A DNA stretch of 64,000 bases from Hoylesella pleuritidis JCM 14110 (GCF_000613725.1 NZ_BAJN01000016.1:1-64000); one strand, 5' to 3'; numbered from the stretch's first letter, positions 38,745-48,334 are shown. Notes: generated by a model not told the origin, from the sequence alone. Numbers and translations are program-made.

Positions 38745-38832
38745 AATGGTCTGTTTGTCTTGATGAAATCTTTTTACATAAGATTCAGTAAATGACAAAA
38801 GACTTTCTGTTCGGTCGTTAAATGTTGTAAAG

Positions 38833-40497
38833 CTAATACTTGATTCTGATTCCGAAAGGTATTGTTAGGTTCGTGCGTTGCACGTTGAACGGTGTATAAA
38901 TACCGCTGCCGTTACGGAAATTATAGTTTAGATTGGGTTCGATGAATATGCCGATAGTAGGTGTGAAGTTGTATTGTAAGCCTAAGCCGGTGCTTACCGA
39001 CCATTGTAATGGGGCCGAAATGTGCATCAATTCTTTATAAGCCAGATTCCAATCCACAACATATTGAATTTCATTATGGGTATAAATCGGGATGTAAAGC
39101 TTTACTCCGCCCGAAAGATAAACACTCCAATGTCGGCCGAAATCAATGTGATAGATTCCTTTAACGGGGATTCCGATGTATCGAATTTGTTGTTGTTCTT
39201 TGGTAAAATATCCGTTTTCGCCGGTTAGAACATCTGTTTTTGTCTTCGTATAACCGATTCCTGCTCCTGCATTCCAGTGTCGGTCAAGAGCTTTGTCGAC
39301 CATTATCTCGAACGTCAGAGGTATATCGAAGTGTTTGTATTGCCGTATTTCGCCGTGATTATGACGAGCAATCGCGAACAGGAAAGGAACTTTGGCATCA
39401 TTGGAAGTTGTTGATAACTGTGCGATATAGTCTGCGTAGTGCTCCCATCTTTTAAAAGATTCCACAGGTAAGGTGGCATCTGATGTAGCATCTTGGGGTG
39501 AAATTGCGTAAGTTTGAGGGAGGGTGGGCAGACTGTTGGCCGTTTTCCTACCCGACTCATAGCGTACAGACAGATACCATTCATCGCTCTTTCTTGTGCA
39601 ACTCGTCGTATAGGGGGTATGGAATTGTTGTGTATAATTCTCCTTTGGGGTGATGGATGGATGAGTGATGTTGAGGATTGAGTCTTCGATTAGTCGTGTA
39701 GTGTCGATCGTTGCTGTATAATTGATACTGTCTGTCGTGGTCGGATGATTTGCAAATGTAGGCCGGAACAAAAACGATTGTTTGCTCAAGCTATTCGATT
39801 GTCGGGTAAGAGATTGTGAAATACCGGATTCTTTACTTTCGTGTTTGATAGGAACGGTTTCGCTTTTTCTCTTGATTACAGACTCCTTACCCATTTCTTC
39901 TGACTGTGAAAGTTCGTATGTGAGCAGATACCAAACGGGAATTACGACGGTGAATAGAAGTAAAATCAAACGTTGGTATTCTGCTATCATCTTCTTTAAC
40001 TTACTTTTTGCAACGAACAAAATTGATGAAGAAGTGTGCGGTTTGATGTGTAACAGTGCCGAAATCTCCTTGTGCGACAGCCCTTCGAGTACTGATAGCT
40101 TAAAGATATTGCGATAACTCTCCGGTAGATTGTTTATCATTCGGATGAGCGTTTCAAAAGAAAGTAAGTCGATCAGGGTGTTTTCAGTATCTGGAAAGGT
40201 GTCATCATTTATGTCATTCAAGGATAAAGTCTGCCTGTTTTGCGACTTCATATATTCGTAAGAAAGATTGATCGTGATGCGATTCATCCACGCTGTGATG
40301 CGACTGCTGTCTTTGAGTGAGTCGAGTGACGTAATGATAATGATGAATGCATCGTGAACAATGTCTTCCGCGGCCTGTTCATTGCGGACAATACGACGGC
40401 AAATCTTCTTTAATCTCGGTATATTCAGTCTGTATAATGTGACTATTGCTGCATCATCTCCATCTTTGCATCTCGCCACTAACTCCTCAATCTCCAT
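38833..40497 (-). CDS. ECF sigma factor fused to a transmembrane helix and an outer-membrane beta-barrel
   Basis: One uninterrupted ORF, 554 residues from MEIEELVARCKDGDDAA (568 from an ATG at 40539; numbers below use 568). Residues 20-100 are sigma region 2 (AAEDIVHDAFIII, WMNRITINLSYEYMKS). Residues 125-183 are region 4 (NNLPESYRNIFKLSVLEGLS, HKEISALLHIKPHTSSSILF). A hydrophobic helix follows at once at 190-209 (RLILLLFTVVIPVWYLLTYE), then about 110 Ser/Thr-rich residues, then a predicted barrel from 319 to the end (YIGIPVKGIYHI, WSVYLSGGVKLYIPIY, IFIEPNLNYNF) ending in ...IRIKY with the terminal aromatic usual for outer-membrane proteins. The topology would put sigma in the cytoplasm and the barrel in the outer membrane. 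An in-frame ATG at codon 184 could also give the membrane/barrel half alone. Confidence 0.85.
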   Translation of the reverse strand: MEIEELVARCKDGDDAAIVTLYRLNIPRLKKICRRIVRNEQAAEDIVHDAFIIIITSLDSLKDSSRITAWMNRITINLSYEYMKSQNRQTLSLNDINDDTFPDTENTLIDLLSFETLIRMINNLPESYRNIFKLSVLEGLSHKEISALLHIKPHTSSSILFVAKSKLKKMIAEYQRLILLLFTVVIPVWYLLTYELSQSEEMGKESVIKRKSETVPIKHESKESGISQSLTRQSNSLSKQSFLFRPTFANHPTTTDSINYTATIDTTRLIEDSILNITHPSITPKENYTQQFHTPYTTSCTRKSDEWYLSVRYESGRKTANSLPTLPQTYAISPQDATSDATLPVESFKRWEHYADYIAQLSTTSNDAKVPFLFAIARHNHGEIRQYKHFDIPLTFEIMVDKALDRHWNAGAGIGYTKTKTDVLTGENGYFTKEQQQIRYIGIPVKGIYHIDFGRHWSVYLSGGVKLYIPIYTHNEIQYVVDWNLAYKELMHISAPLQWSVSTGLGLQYNFTPTIGIFIEPNLNYNFRNGSGIYTPFNVQRTNLTIPFGIRIKY

Positions 40498-40600
40498 TTC
40501 ATTTAGTACTATTGAATTAATATGAAGATGACGAATCATATCAAAGACTTGCTGAAATACCTCGAATTTAACTTTTATTGTATCGGGAAAAGCAAATCAA

Positions 40601-40640
40601 AACTTCATAAAGTGAGGTCGATCTCTGCCTTTATGAAGTT
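40601..40640 (-). terminator. Terminator after ridA
   Basis: AACTTCATAAAG pairs with CTTTATGAAGTT around a 16-base loop; on the minus strand TTTTGATTT follows. Confidence 0.65.
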
Positions 40641-40666
40641 CTCTTAGTTGTAAATGTGTTATCTGC

Positions 40667-41041
40667 TTACCGTGCAGCGATACATTCTACCTCTACTAAT
40701 GCGTTTTTGGGTAGTGTCTTGACGGCAATAGCCGATCGAGCTGGGTAAGGTTCGTTGAAAAACTCAGCGTAAACCTCATTCATTGCGGCAAAATCGGCCA
40801 TATCAGAGAGGAATACTGTGGTTTTAATTACGTGCGAGAGATCTAATCCTGCAGCCTTCAATACGCTCTGTGCGTTAGTCAATGATTGGCGGGTTTGCTC
40901 TTTGACACCACCCTCGACGAATGCATTGGTGGCGGGATCAATGGGTAGTTGGCCTGATGCAAATACGAATCCGTTGGCTTCGATAGCCTGACTGTAAGGC
41001 CCCACAGCCTTGGGGGCGTTGTCTGAATGTAGTGCTTTCAT
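40667..41041 (-). CDS. ridA: RidA-family reactive-intermediate deaminase
   Basis: 124 residues from MKALHSDNAPKAVGPYSQAI, the usual start; the longer ORF adds only MQKHNKKK. RidA hydrolyses 2-aminoacrylate and related enamines formed by PLP enzymes. Family motifs are GPYSQAIEANGFVFASGQLP, the Arg-containing active site in YPARSAIAVKTLPKNALVEV and the C-terminal ECIAAR. A TATCTTTG box on the coding strand (41063-41070) lies 22 bases upstream. It works alone as a trimer in the cytoplasm. Confidence 0.94.
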   Translation of the reverse strand: MKALHSDNAPKAVGPYSQAIEANGFVFASGQLPIDPATNAFVEGGVKEQTRQSLTNAQSVLKAAGLDLSHVIKTTVFLSDMADFAAMNEVYAEFFNEPYPARSAIAVKTLPKNALVEVECIAAR

Positions 41042-41062
41042 TTTCTTTTTGTTATGTTTTTG

Positions 41063-41070
41063 CAAAGATA
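41063..41070 (-). promoter_or_regulatory. -7 box for ridA
   Basis: CAAAGATA on the plus strand is TATCTTTG on the coding strand, an exact consensus match 22 bases before the ATG. Confidence 0.6.
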
Positions 41071-41150
41071 CAACTTAAATTTGAAAAATAAAACGGAATA
41101 ACCGATGAAAATAATAGAATCGATTTAAAGTATTTTCTGATAATAGTTAT

Positions 41151-41158
41151 TATCTTTG
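41151..41158 (+). promoter_or_regulatory. Orphan -7 box in front of a gene fragment
   Basis: TATCTTTG, exact TAnnTTTG match, 48 bases before the remnant barrel ORF. No intact gene follows it until the ROK gene, which has its own promoter. Confidence 0.4.
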
Positions 41159-41205
41159 TAACATCTATTCAGCTTGCTGCTGTGAGTCAGGTGACGGAGT
41201 ATTAA

Positions 41206-41370
41206 CAGTATGGCTATTACTTTTATGGCAACATCGGTTATCGTTTTCAGGCTTACCGAGGTTTCTTTTTTCGTGTAGGAGTGAGTCCGTCGTTCAACTT
41301 TGGGGGTGATAGTGCAATCGACAAAAGCCTCTTTTATCCCTATCTTAGCTTCGGATATTCCTTTAAATGA
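41206..41370 (+). pseudogene. C-terminal fragment of an outer-membrane beta-barrel protein
   Basis: A frame without a start codon, directly after an in-frame TAA, encodes 54 residues that read like the end of a barrel: QYGYYFYGNIGYRFQ, FFFRVGVSPSFNFGG, LFYPYLSFGYSFK and stop. Alternating aromatic residues and the SFGYSF ending are the usual C-terminal signature of Bacteroidetes outer-membrane proteins. The N-terminal part is missing. A consensus -7 box lies 48 bases upstream, which suggests that an internal deletion removed the start and most of the gene. Confidence 0.65.
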
Positions 41371-41533
41371 CAGAACAAAAGCGTCTGATTCACCCTCATT
41401 CTGTATCGATATATAAATTGGTGCAGAATTGTTTTAAATGCTATTAAATCTATCTGACAGCGTATAAAAACACTAAAAAGTCTATTGTTATTCAAAAAAT
41501 AGCTCTTATTCCTGCTTAAATGTAATAAAAACC

Positions 41534-41564
41534 ATTGTAAATTGATAAAAAAATACTATCTTCG
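41534..41564 (+). promoter_or_regulatory. Promoter of the ROK gene
   Basis: ATTG (41534-41537), 19-base spacer, TATCTTCG (41557-41564, one mismatch to TAnnTTTG). It places transcription start after the upstream in-frame ATG at 41542, so ATG 41587 is preferred. Confidence 0.6.
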
Positions 41565-41586
41565 CATCGAACTGTTACATATTAAT

Positions 41587-42767
41587 ATGAACCTCTTTAA
41601 TACTAACAAAGAAAACAAAACGGATTTGACGAAGAATAATATCATCAAATTCTATATTGCAAATGGGAACTCTACGATTTATGATCTCTCGCAAGAGCTG
41701 AATCTGAGTGTGCCTACTACCACAAAGCTTGTCAATGAGATGTGTGCTGAGGGATATGTCCGAGAGTATGGGAAATTAGAAACCAGTGAGGGAAGACACC
41801 CCAATCTCTATGGTGTTAATCCTGATTCGGGTTACTTTGTGGGCGTAGATATCAGTCATTCGGTGGTAAATCTCGGTCTGATGGACTTCAAAGGCGATCT
41901 GGTTGATCTTCAAATGAATGTTCCTTGTTGCTTTGAAAATACGCCGGAAGCGCTTGATGGGCTGTGTCGGGTAGTTAATGAGTTTATCGAACAGTTGAGT
42001 ATCGATAAGCAAAAGATACTCAACGTGCATTTCAACATCCCCGGTCGCGTGAATCCGCAGACCGGTTACAGTTACAGTGTATTTAATTTCTCGGAGACTC
42101 CGTTAACAAAAGTGCTTTCAGACAAGGTCGGTTATCCCGTGAATATCGATAATGATTCACGTGCAATGGCCTATGGCGAGTTTATGAAAGGTTGTGTGAA
42201 GGGCGAGAAAAACGTACTTTTTCTGAATGTAAGTTGGGGGCTCGGAATGGGAATCGTTATCAACGGGCGATTGTACAACGGTAAGTCAGGCTATGCCGGC
42301 GAATTCGGTCACGTGCATCTGTTTGAGAACGAAGTGTTGTGTCACTGCGGAAAGAAAGGCTGTTTGGAGACGGAGGCTTCGGCATCTGCTTTCTATCGTA
42401 TCGTGACGGAACGCCTGAAAAACGGCGAGTCATCGCTTTTGCAAGACAAATCTTTCACCATTGACGATGTGATTGAAGCTACTAACAGCGAAGATGTGTT
42501 ATGTATCGATGTGGTAGAGGAAATCGGTCATAAGTTGGGTGAGGCTTTATCTGCCTGATTAACATCTTCAATCCCGAGTTGGTAGTCATTGGCGGCTCGA
42601 TGGCACTTACCGGTGATTACCTGTTGCAACCTATCAAGACGGCCATTCGCAAATATTCGCTCAATTTATTGATACGCGACACCTGCATTTGTCTGTCTAA
42701 ATTGAAAGATAAGGCGGGCGTAATTGGTGCTTGTATGTTAGGCCGCAATAGGTTGTTTGATAAATGA
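41587..42767 (+). CDS. ROK-family transcriptional regulator (frameshifted near 42553)
   Basis: About 393 residues. Residues 1-70 form a winged HTH (STIYDLSQELNLSVPTTTKL), followed by a ROK sugar-kinase-like domain: VGVDISHSVVNLGLMDFKGD, NIDNDSRAMAYGEFM, GYAGEFGHVHL and the zinc motif CHCGKKGCLETEAS. One C added in CTGCCTG joins the two parts as GEALSALINIFNPELVVIGG, which completes the fold. The ATP loop reads NVSWGLGMGIVINGRLYNG, with GMGIV as in NagC/Mlc-type regulators. It probably controls sugar or amino-sugar use; the ligand is unknown and no sugar genes are adjacent. Confidence 0.88.
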
Positions 42768-42912
42768 TGAATGGGAGAGTAGAGTTGACAAGTATATGAG
42801 TTCAACTTTCGCTCGCGTCGATTACCGTTATCAGACTCGTTGCCTTGATGGAATTTGGCAGAATGAAGCCCGATACGGAAGGGTAATCGCTAATCCGTGA
42901 TTAATTTTGTAC

Positions 42913-43515
42913 TCATCCCTCCCCCCTCACAAATATTTTGCGGCGGGGCGAGCCCACGTTGCGGAGTTTTCCCTCGGCCTCGAGCCGGCGGGCGATGCGA
43001 TAGGCAACGGAACGGCAAATATGGAGGGCAGACGGCAGGTCGTCTACGACAATGAACGAAGAGGAGGCAAAGAGCTGGTCGAGGGCAGCGTCTATCTCCT
43101 TGTCTGTGGGCGTGGTGTGTGGTTCGCAGAGATTGGTTCTGTTCTCAAACTGCGTGTCGCTCAGTTCGGTGAGCAATTGCTTCTCGGGGCGGAATCTCAC
43201 CGTCCGTACCTGTGGGTTGAGCAGGCGGAACTTGTGGCTGCGTGGGTCCTGGTAGACTTCGCCCTTGACGGATAGAGAAAAGTAGCCCAGCCCGGGCAGA
43301 TGGACGCAGTTGCCGCACTTGAGCTGCATAACCATCTCGTATTTCAATGCTTCGACCATACCCACGAGGTTGGCTATGGTCATTGCCGTTGCTCTCTCGA
43401 TGTGCACGCCCATTTGCCTGAGGCCTACGGTTTCATACTCGTCGATTACTGCCCGTAGGTCTTTGTTGTGCGGGAGCTTCCCGCCTGTCTTTAAGAGTTT
43501 GTAGGGTACTGCCAT
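42913..43515 (-). CDS. HU-HIG DNA-binding protein with C-terminal winged helix
   Basis: 200 residues. The N-terminal 120 match the HU-like fold used in the HU-HIG group (MAVPYKLLKTGGKLPHNKDL, MTIANLVGMVEALKYEMVMQ, LPGLGYFSLSVKGEV). Residues 135-200 look like a winged helix (DLPSALHICRSVAYRIARRL, then GKLRNVGSPRRKIFV). HU-HIG proteins are Bacteroidetes relatives of HU fused to wHTH, Ig or Gly-rich parts; their targets are not well known. 100 bases upstream is an array of five 22-bp palindromes. The second HU-HIG gene of this window (54443-54901) has an equally placed array. Confidence 0.8.
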   Translation of the reverse strand: MAVPYKLLKTGGKLPHNKDLRAVIDEYETVGLRQMGVHIERATAMTIANLVGMVEALKYEMVMQLKCGNCVHLPGLGYFSLSVKGEVYQDPRSHKFRLLNPQVRTVRFRPEKQLLTELSDTQFENRTNLCEPHTTPTDKEIDAALDQLFASSSFIVVDDLPSALHICRSVAYRIARRLEAEGKLRNVGSPRRKIFVRGEG

Positions 43516-43615
43516 TGTCTTCTTTCTATTTTAGTTGATTTGTCATTGCTTTCCTTATATAACGACAAGATGGGTTGTATAGGATTTGCTTTCGTCGATA
43601 TACTTAGGTTATGAT

Positions 43616-43726
43616 ATTATCTCCGTGGAAATAATATATTATCTCCGTGGTGATAATTTATTATCTACACGGTGATAATATATTGTCTCCATAGAGATAA
43701 TATTATTATCACGGTACAAAGATAAT
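43616..43726. repeat. 22-bp palindrome array with ATTATC-N8-GATAAT core (5 units)
   Basis: ATTATC half-sites (ATTGTC in the fourth) start at 43616, 43638, 43660, 43682 and 43705. Units 2 and 3 end with GATAAT, making 20-bp inverted repeats; unit 1 ends AATAAT. Unit 5 has a 10-base centre and is one base out of step. The array lies upstream of the HU-HIG gene that starts at 43515 and has no sequence similarity to the TTAACGGTTAA arrays apart from the 22-bp pitch. Confidence 0.9.
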
Positions 43727-43799
43727 TATAATTATGGAATAAACAGAATTATCGTCCTATAATATTTATGATTGCCGCGTAATATGTGCGATTCTCGGA

Positions 43800-45107
43800 C
43801 TAAAAACTGTACTTCATCTTCACCCACGCTTCGGAGTTCTTACCATACATGGCAAACTTGCCTTTGTTGGCATGGAAATAGTCGTAGCCGGCGGTGAGTT
43901 CTATATCGTCGTTGAGAGAATAGGAGGCGGAAAGGCGGTTGAAGATGCCGCCGCTTGCCACGTCGATGTAGGCAAAGGTGGAGAGTTTCAGCGTGTTGTG
44001 CAGCAGTTCCTTTGAGAGTCTTGCTGTGGCAAGCCCGGCATTGCGATAGACGGAGAGCGCTGCGAGATTGCCCGATGTGTATTTATGATAATACTGCACG
44101 CTGATGTTCCAGTCGTTACCCGGATACCAGTCTACCCCTGCAAGGGCGTTGAGGGTGTTGCGCCGCACGGCATTCTGCCCCAAGCCGCTTCCTTGTGCCT
44201 CGCCTATGTACTCGGCGACTTCGGCGCGGAGGACAAACTGACCGACGGGCAATGAGCAGTCGGCACCCAACATCGTCATACGGCGGTACTGTCCGTTGAT
44301 GTGGAGCGTCCTTCCATCGCCCGACAGGGCTGGGCAAAGGGCGGGCAGCTTGTTCCACGTCCGCAAGGCACTCACGGAGAAGTCTATTCCGCTGAGATTG
44401 ACGCTTGCTCGTCCGCCAAACTCCATATTCTTGATTTTCTTCTCCGGCTTGCCGCTTTCCAAGTCGGTGGTATAGGGTAGTGTAGCAGATGGCAGGCGTA
44501 TCGCCCACGGATTGCGCTCGTCTGTCGGCAACACGAAGAAGTCTGCCACAGGATTGCACACGGCTTCAAGGGTGACCGAACCTCTTGTGTATTTTGCACG
44601 CAGTCCGTTGACGGGCATGCGAATGTCGTCGTAGTCTTGTGCGAGAAACTCAGTATAGTCGAACGGCGACACGCAATCGGTAACGCGCAGTGCATCCGCC
44701 ACGCCCCATACGACAATCTGCCGCCCGACGCGCAGGTCGAAGTTGCCCTTTGCATAAGAGAGATAAGCTTCGCGCAATTCCAGTCCTGTGCGTTCTTTCA
44801 ATATTCCGTTGTAGGTGGCGTTCAGGGATAGGAAGATCGAGGCCGCCCCTTTCTCGAGTTTGAGTTCTCCCCGCGCCCGAGTCCGCGAAGCCATCCAGTC
44901 GGCACGTCCCTCCGTCCTGACGGCATGGTAGGTATCAAGAAAACCTTTCACCTGCACCTGCAAGGCGTTATCGTCCGATGCTTCGACCGTTTCCTGCGGA
45001 GTGCATTCCGATCTGATGGTGTCGCTATCGGCCGGCAATGTATTATCGATTTGGGCCGCTGCCTGCACCGAGAGTATCGGCACAAGCAAGAGCATAAATA
45101 GTTTCAT
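43800..45107 (-). CDS. Outer-membrane barrel protein of an MMPL/LolA-like system (DUF1302-like)
   Basis: 435 residues: signal peptide (MKLFMLLLVPILSVQAAAQI) and a barrel with many short amphipathic strands, ending in WVKMKYSF. The motif LRVGRQIVVWGVADALRVTD resembles the RxGRQ-x-VxWG block of DUF1302-type outer-membrane proteins, which occur beside MMPL/RND exporters and LolA-like lipoprotein-sorting homologues. That is exactly its setting: the LolA-like gene ends 1 base upstream and the RND gene lies before that. Probably the outer-membrane end of a lipid- or hydrophobic-compound export path. Confidence 0.75.
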   Translation of the reverse strand: MKLFMLLLVPILSVQAAAQIDNTLPADSDTIRSECTPQETVEASDDNALQVQVKGFLDTYHAVRTEGRADWMASRTRARGELKLEKGAASIFLSLNATYNGILKERTGLELREAYLSYAKGNFDLRVGRQIVVWGVADALRVTDCVSPFDYTEFLAQDYDDIRMPVNGLRAKYTRGSVTLEAVCNPVADFFVLPTDERNPWAIRLPSATLPYTTDLESGKPEKKIKNMEFGGRASVNLSGIDFSVSALRTWNKLPALCPALSGDGRTLHINGQYRRMTMLGADCSLPVGQFVLRAEVAEYIGEAQGSGLGQNAVRRNTLNALAGVDWYPGNDWNISVQYYHKYTSGNLAALSVYRNAGLATARLSKELLHNTLKLSTFAYIDVASGGIFNRLSASYSLNDDIELTAGYDYFHANKGKFAMYGKNSEAWVKMKYSF

Positions 45108-45108
45108 A

Positions 45109-45888
45109 TCAGAGTCCTTTCTCCAGTTGGGAAACAGTGAAAAGGTTAGGCGATAGCTTTATGTTGAACTTCTGATTGTCCATACGGATAATGGTTTTGT
45201 GTCCCGTCTGTACATTCTCCATCTGCATAAGGTGCATCGTCCAGAAGCCCTGCACTTTATTTATGTTGGAAATCGTGAGCCTACGGTGCAGCTTGTTCAG
45301 CTTATCGTAGTATTCCGCCTTTACCGCCATCAGGCAGTCCTGCCGAACCCAGGTGACGCGGCGTGTGTAAATCTCATCCTTGTCGTTGGGCACCGACTCT
45401 ACCACCCAACATTTTTGACCGCCCAACATTTCTTCGCGCAGAAGCGTATGCTTCTCTTCGTCCACGCTGCGGGCGCTCATATCGTTGTAGGTAAAGTCGC
45501 TGCCCATGAAGTAATCTGTTTTTGATGACTTCCCGCTGATGCGCCTCGTCTTTTTCATTGCTGGAAGATAGAGCCACTTATCGTCCACCTTGGCGGTATT
45601 GTCGTAGTCCCAAGTGAGGAATCCCGTACCCTTTACGTCGCCGGGATAGGTGAAGAACATGATTTTCTTCGTATCATTGCCTATGTCCATTGCCCACGAT
45701 TCGAGTTTCCTCACACGCTTATGTCCGCTCTTCTGAATGAGCGTCATTTCGATGGTGGCAGAACGTGTGTCGCCGTCTGCGCGGTTTCTTACTTTCTGCA
45801 TGATGTCTCTGCCCGACAGCCCTGCTGCCTGCGCGCCGCACACCGCCAGTATGGAGATGAGCAGCAATGTGAAATGTTTTGTTTTCAT
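45109..45888 (-). CDS. Periplasmic LolA-like outer-membrane lipoprotein-sorting homologue
   Basis: 259 residues with a signal peptide (MKTKHFTLLLISILAVCGAQA). The LolA-like half-barrel family found beside MMPL proteins shows as IMQKVRNRADGDTRSATIEM, RKLESWAMDIGNDTKKIMFF, KGTGFLTWDYDN, WLYLPAMKKTRRISGKSSKT and MGSDFTYNDM. It probably carries a lipid or hydrophobic cargo through the periplasm between the RND pump and the outer-membrane protein. The gene lies 11 bases after the RND gene stop and 1 base before the barrel gene. It is not the housekeeping LolA. Confidence 0.85.
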   Translation of the reverse strand: MKTKHFTLLLISILAVCGAQAAGLSGRDIMQKVRNRADGDTRSATIEMTLIQKSGHKRVRKLESWAMDIGNDTKKIMFFTYPGDVKGTGFLTWDYDNTAKVDDKWLYLPAMKKTRRISGKSSKTDYFMGSDFTYNDMSARSVDEEKHTLLREEMLGGQKCWVVESVPNDKDEIYTRRVTWVRQDCLMAVKAEYYDKLNKLHRRLTISNINKVQGFWTMHLMQMENVQTGHKTIIRMDNQKFNIKLSPNLFTVSQLEKGL

Positions 45889-45899
45889 ATCGTTATATT

Positions 45900-48315
45900 T
45901 TATGGCGTTTTGTTATTACTAAGGAAGTTCGTTTGTCGTTCCTTGGGAAGTTCATTTACCGCTTCCGAGGAAGTCCGCTTATTATTCCCGAATACACGGA
46001 GATACTTGAAAAGAATTGGCGCGAGAAAGAGGTCTGCCAGCAGTGCCGACATCATACCGGCCACAGCCAGAATGCCCCAATTGCGCATCTGTGTGCCATC
46101 GGAGAAGACGAAGCCCGTAAACGTAGCCGAGATGACGACTGTGGACATGACGATGGCGAGTCCTTCGGTGCGGAAAGTTCGGTTGATGGCTTCTGCATAA
46201 TTGCCGCACCTGTCATATGCCACATGGCTGTGGTTGATGAAATGAATGGTGTCGTCGACGGCAATACCCAAGACCATCGGAATGAGCGAGGCTGTCATCA
46301 TATCGAGCGGATAGCCCAACCAACCCATCATACCGCCCACGATGATGGCGGGGGCAATGTTCGGTATCATCCCAACGAGCCCCACTTTCCAGTTGCCGAA
46401 GACAAGCACGAGGATAACGCCTATGACCAAGACCGACAACAGCATCGACCACATCTGTCCGCGCTCCACATACTGCTGCATCACGGTGAACTGCGGTATG
46501 CTGCCTACCACCGAGACGTGTGCGCCGGGAAAGAGTTTGCGCGCCTCCGCCTGCAAGTTGTTCATTTCCTTTTCCGCCTCGTTGGAGTTGTAGTCTTTCA
46601 TCTCCAACTGCAACCGCAGCCGCTTGTAGTCGTAATCCATCCAGTATTCCGACTCCGTACCGCCCGCATTCTCATAGAGCAACAGCAACTGCGCCACCAT
46701 ATCGGCATTGTCGGGAATACGGTAGAACTGCTGCTTGTTGCCGTTGAGCGTGCAGTTCATGTCCTTCACGATGTCGGTGATGGAATTGTGGCGTTTCGTC
46801 AGCTTGTAGCCACCCGCAATCTCTGCCAGTCGGTCGAGTTTCTGCAAATTCTCCGGCTTCTTGGCGTCGTTGTCGTGCGGCAAGGTAATCATAAGGTCAT
46901 AGGAATATATCGAACCGAGTTCGGTTTCGCAGAGGTCGAGGAATTTCTTTACGTATGGAATCTTCCGCCCCATCGTCTTTTCGATGTCGAACGCCGGTTC
47001 GATGGAGAAGAGTCCGATACCGCAGAAGATGGTCAGCACAACCGACGAAACGACAATGGAACGATGGTTGCGTATCACAAAACTGCCGAACAGTTCGAAT
47101 CGTTTGCCGATATATCCTTCAAAACTCTTCGACATATCGGCGGCAGGCTCGCGGTCCTTGCCGAACGACAATAGGATGGGTGTGAGCAGCAGGCAGGTGA
47201 GCAGCACGGCAAGCAGACAGAGCGAGGTGTTGATGCCGATGGCTCGCATCGGTACTATCTTCATTGACAGGAACGTCATCATGGCAGCCACGGTGGTGAG
47301 CCCCGACAGCAACACGCCCCAACCGGTTTCGCCTACAGCTTCCTTGATGGATTCCCTGCGCTTGCCTGTTTCTACAAACTGCGTCTTGAAGAAATTGTAC
47401 AGGTGAATGTTGTAGGCGATGGAGCAGGCAAAAGTCAGTATCACGCTATCATTGTCGTGGTCATGTCGATGTAGATGCCCGTCCAGCCGATGATGCCGAA
47501 ACTGATGAGCAGTCCGAACACGGACGTGAGCAGTGGTGCAACAACGCCGCGCAGCGAACGGGTTACGATAATCATCACAACGATGGAGATGATGAAGGCA
47601 AAGAGGAACAGCCGCCCCAGTTCGCTTTTGAGATAAATGAATTTCTCATAGCCCAGATAGGGCATTCCCGTGGCATTGGGCGACAGTTCGGCATATTTCG
47701 CCTTGCCAATGATGTGTCCCGCTTCTTTGCCCGTAATCATATCGGGCGCGATGTCGCTCGTCTTTTTCCACACGCTATCTTCGGGGAACGGGCGCAGTTT
47801 CACCATAATCCACGTCATCGTACCGTCGTGCGACACCATCTTCTTTGCCAAATACGGTTTGCTGTATGCTTTCTGCCGGATTGCATTCAGTGAAGCGGCA
47901 TCAGACGGTATTTCGTCGGGAACGATCTGTTCGATGGTCATACCCTCCTCCGTGCCTACGGCAAACTCAATGTCGGTGAGCGATGTCACCTTGTCGGCAT
48001 ACGACAGACTGTCTTTCAATTCGTTGCTCAGTTCGCGAATGAGCGTCAGGCTGCGTTGGGAGAAGATGTCCTTGTTCTTCACCAGCACCGCCACATAGTA
48101 GTCGTTGCCGAAGATAGACTTGAATTCATTGGTCTTGAGCAGCATCGGGTCGTCACCCACGAAATAGTCGTCGAACGAAGTTTCATCACGATGCGCTTCG
48201 CTCCCACAAACGAGAAGGCGATGATGACTGCGAACAACGCACCGACCACAAGCCGGTGGCAGAGTATCCAGTCTGCCAACTGCTTGAACTTACTGTTGAT
48301 TTTTACGATTTTCAT
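45900..48315 (-). CDS. MMPL/RND-superfamily exporter (frameshifted near 47445 and 48181)
   Basis: About 805 residues after two joins. ATG 48315 (MKIVKINSKFKQLADWILCH) leads into the first helix; one A added in AAACTTCG gives MKTSFDDYFVGDDPMLLKTN, and one G added in ATAGCGTGATAC gives TMIAVILTFACSIAYN. It contains two six-helix sets separated by a periplasmic domain. MMPL/SSD-like motifs are GIYIDMTTTMI..., GWGVLLSGLTTVAAMMTFLS and LGIAVDDTIHFINH with the proton-relay Asp pair. It is first in the unit RND-LolA-like-barrel. Two repeat arrays of unrelated sequence lie immediately upstream. Confidence 0.88.
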
Positions 48316-48334
48316 TGTTGTTTTATCTTTGTTG

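Noticed and set aside
38833..40497. Sigma/barrel fusion as a pure frameshift artefact
   Set aside because: No trace of a second frame with coding character or of a missing stop is seen at the junction, and the membrane helix follows region 4 directly. The possibility is kept as the main test because base losses are frequent in this sequence.
45879..47174. 431-codon plus-strand ORF opposite the RND gene
   Set aside because: Antisense to a clear MMPL protein, very His/Arg-rich, no family features; a by-product of GC-rich codons.
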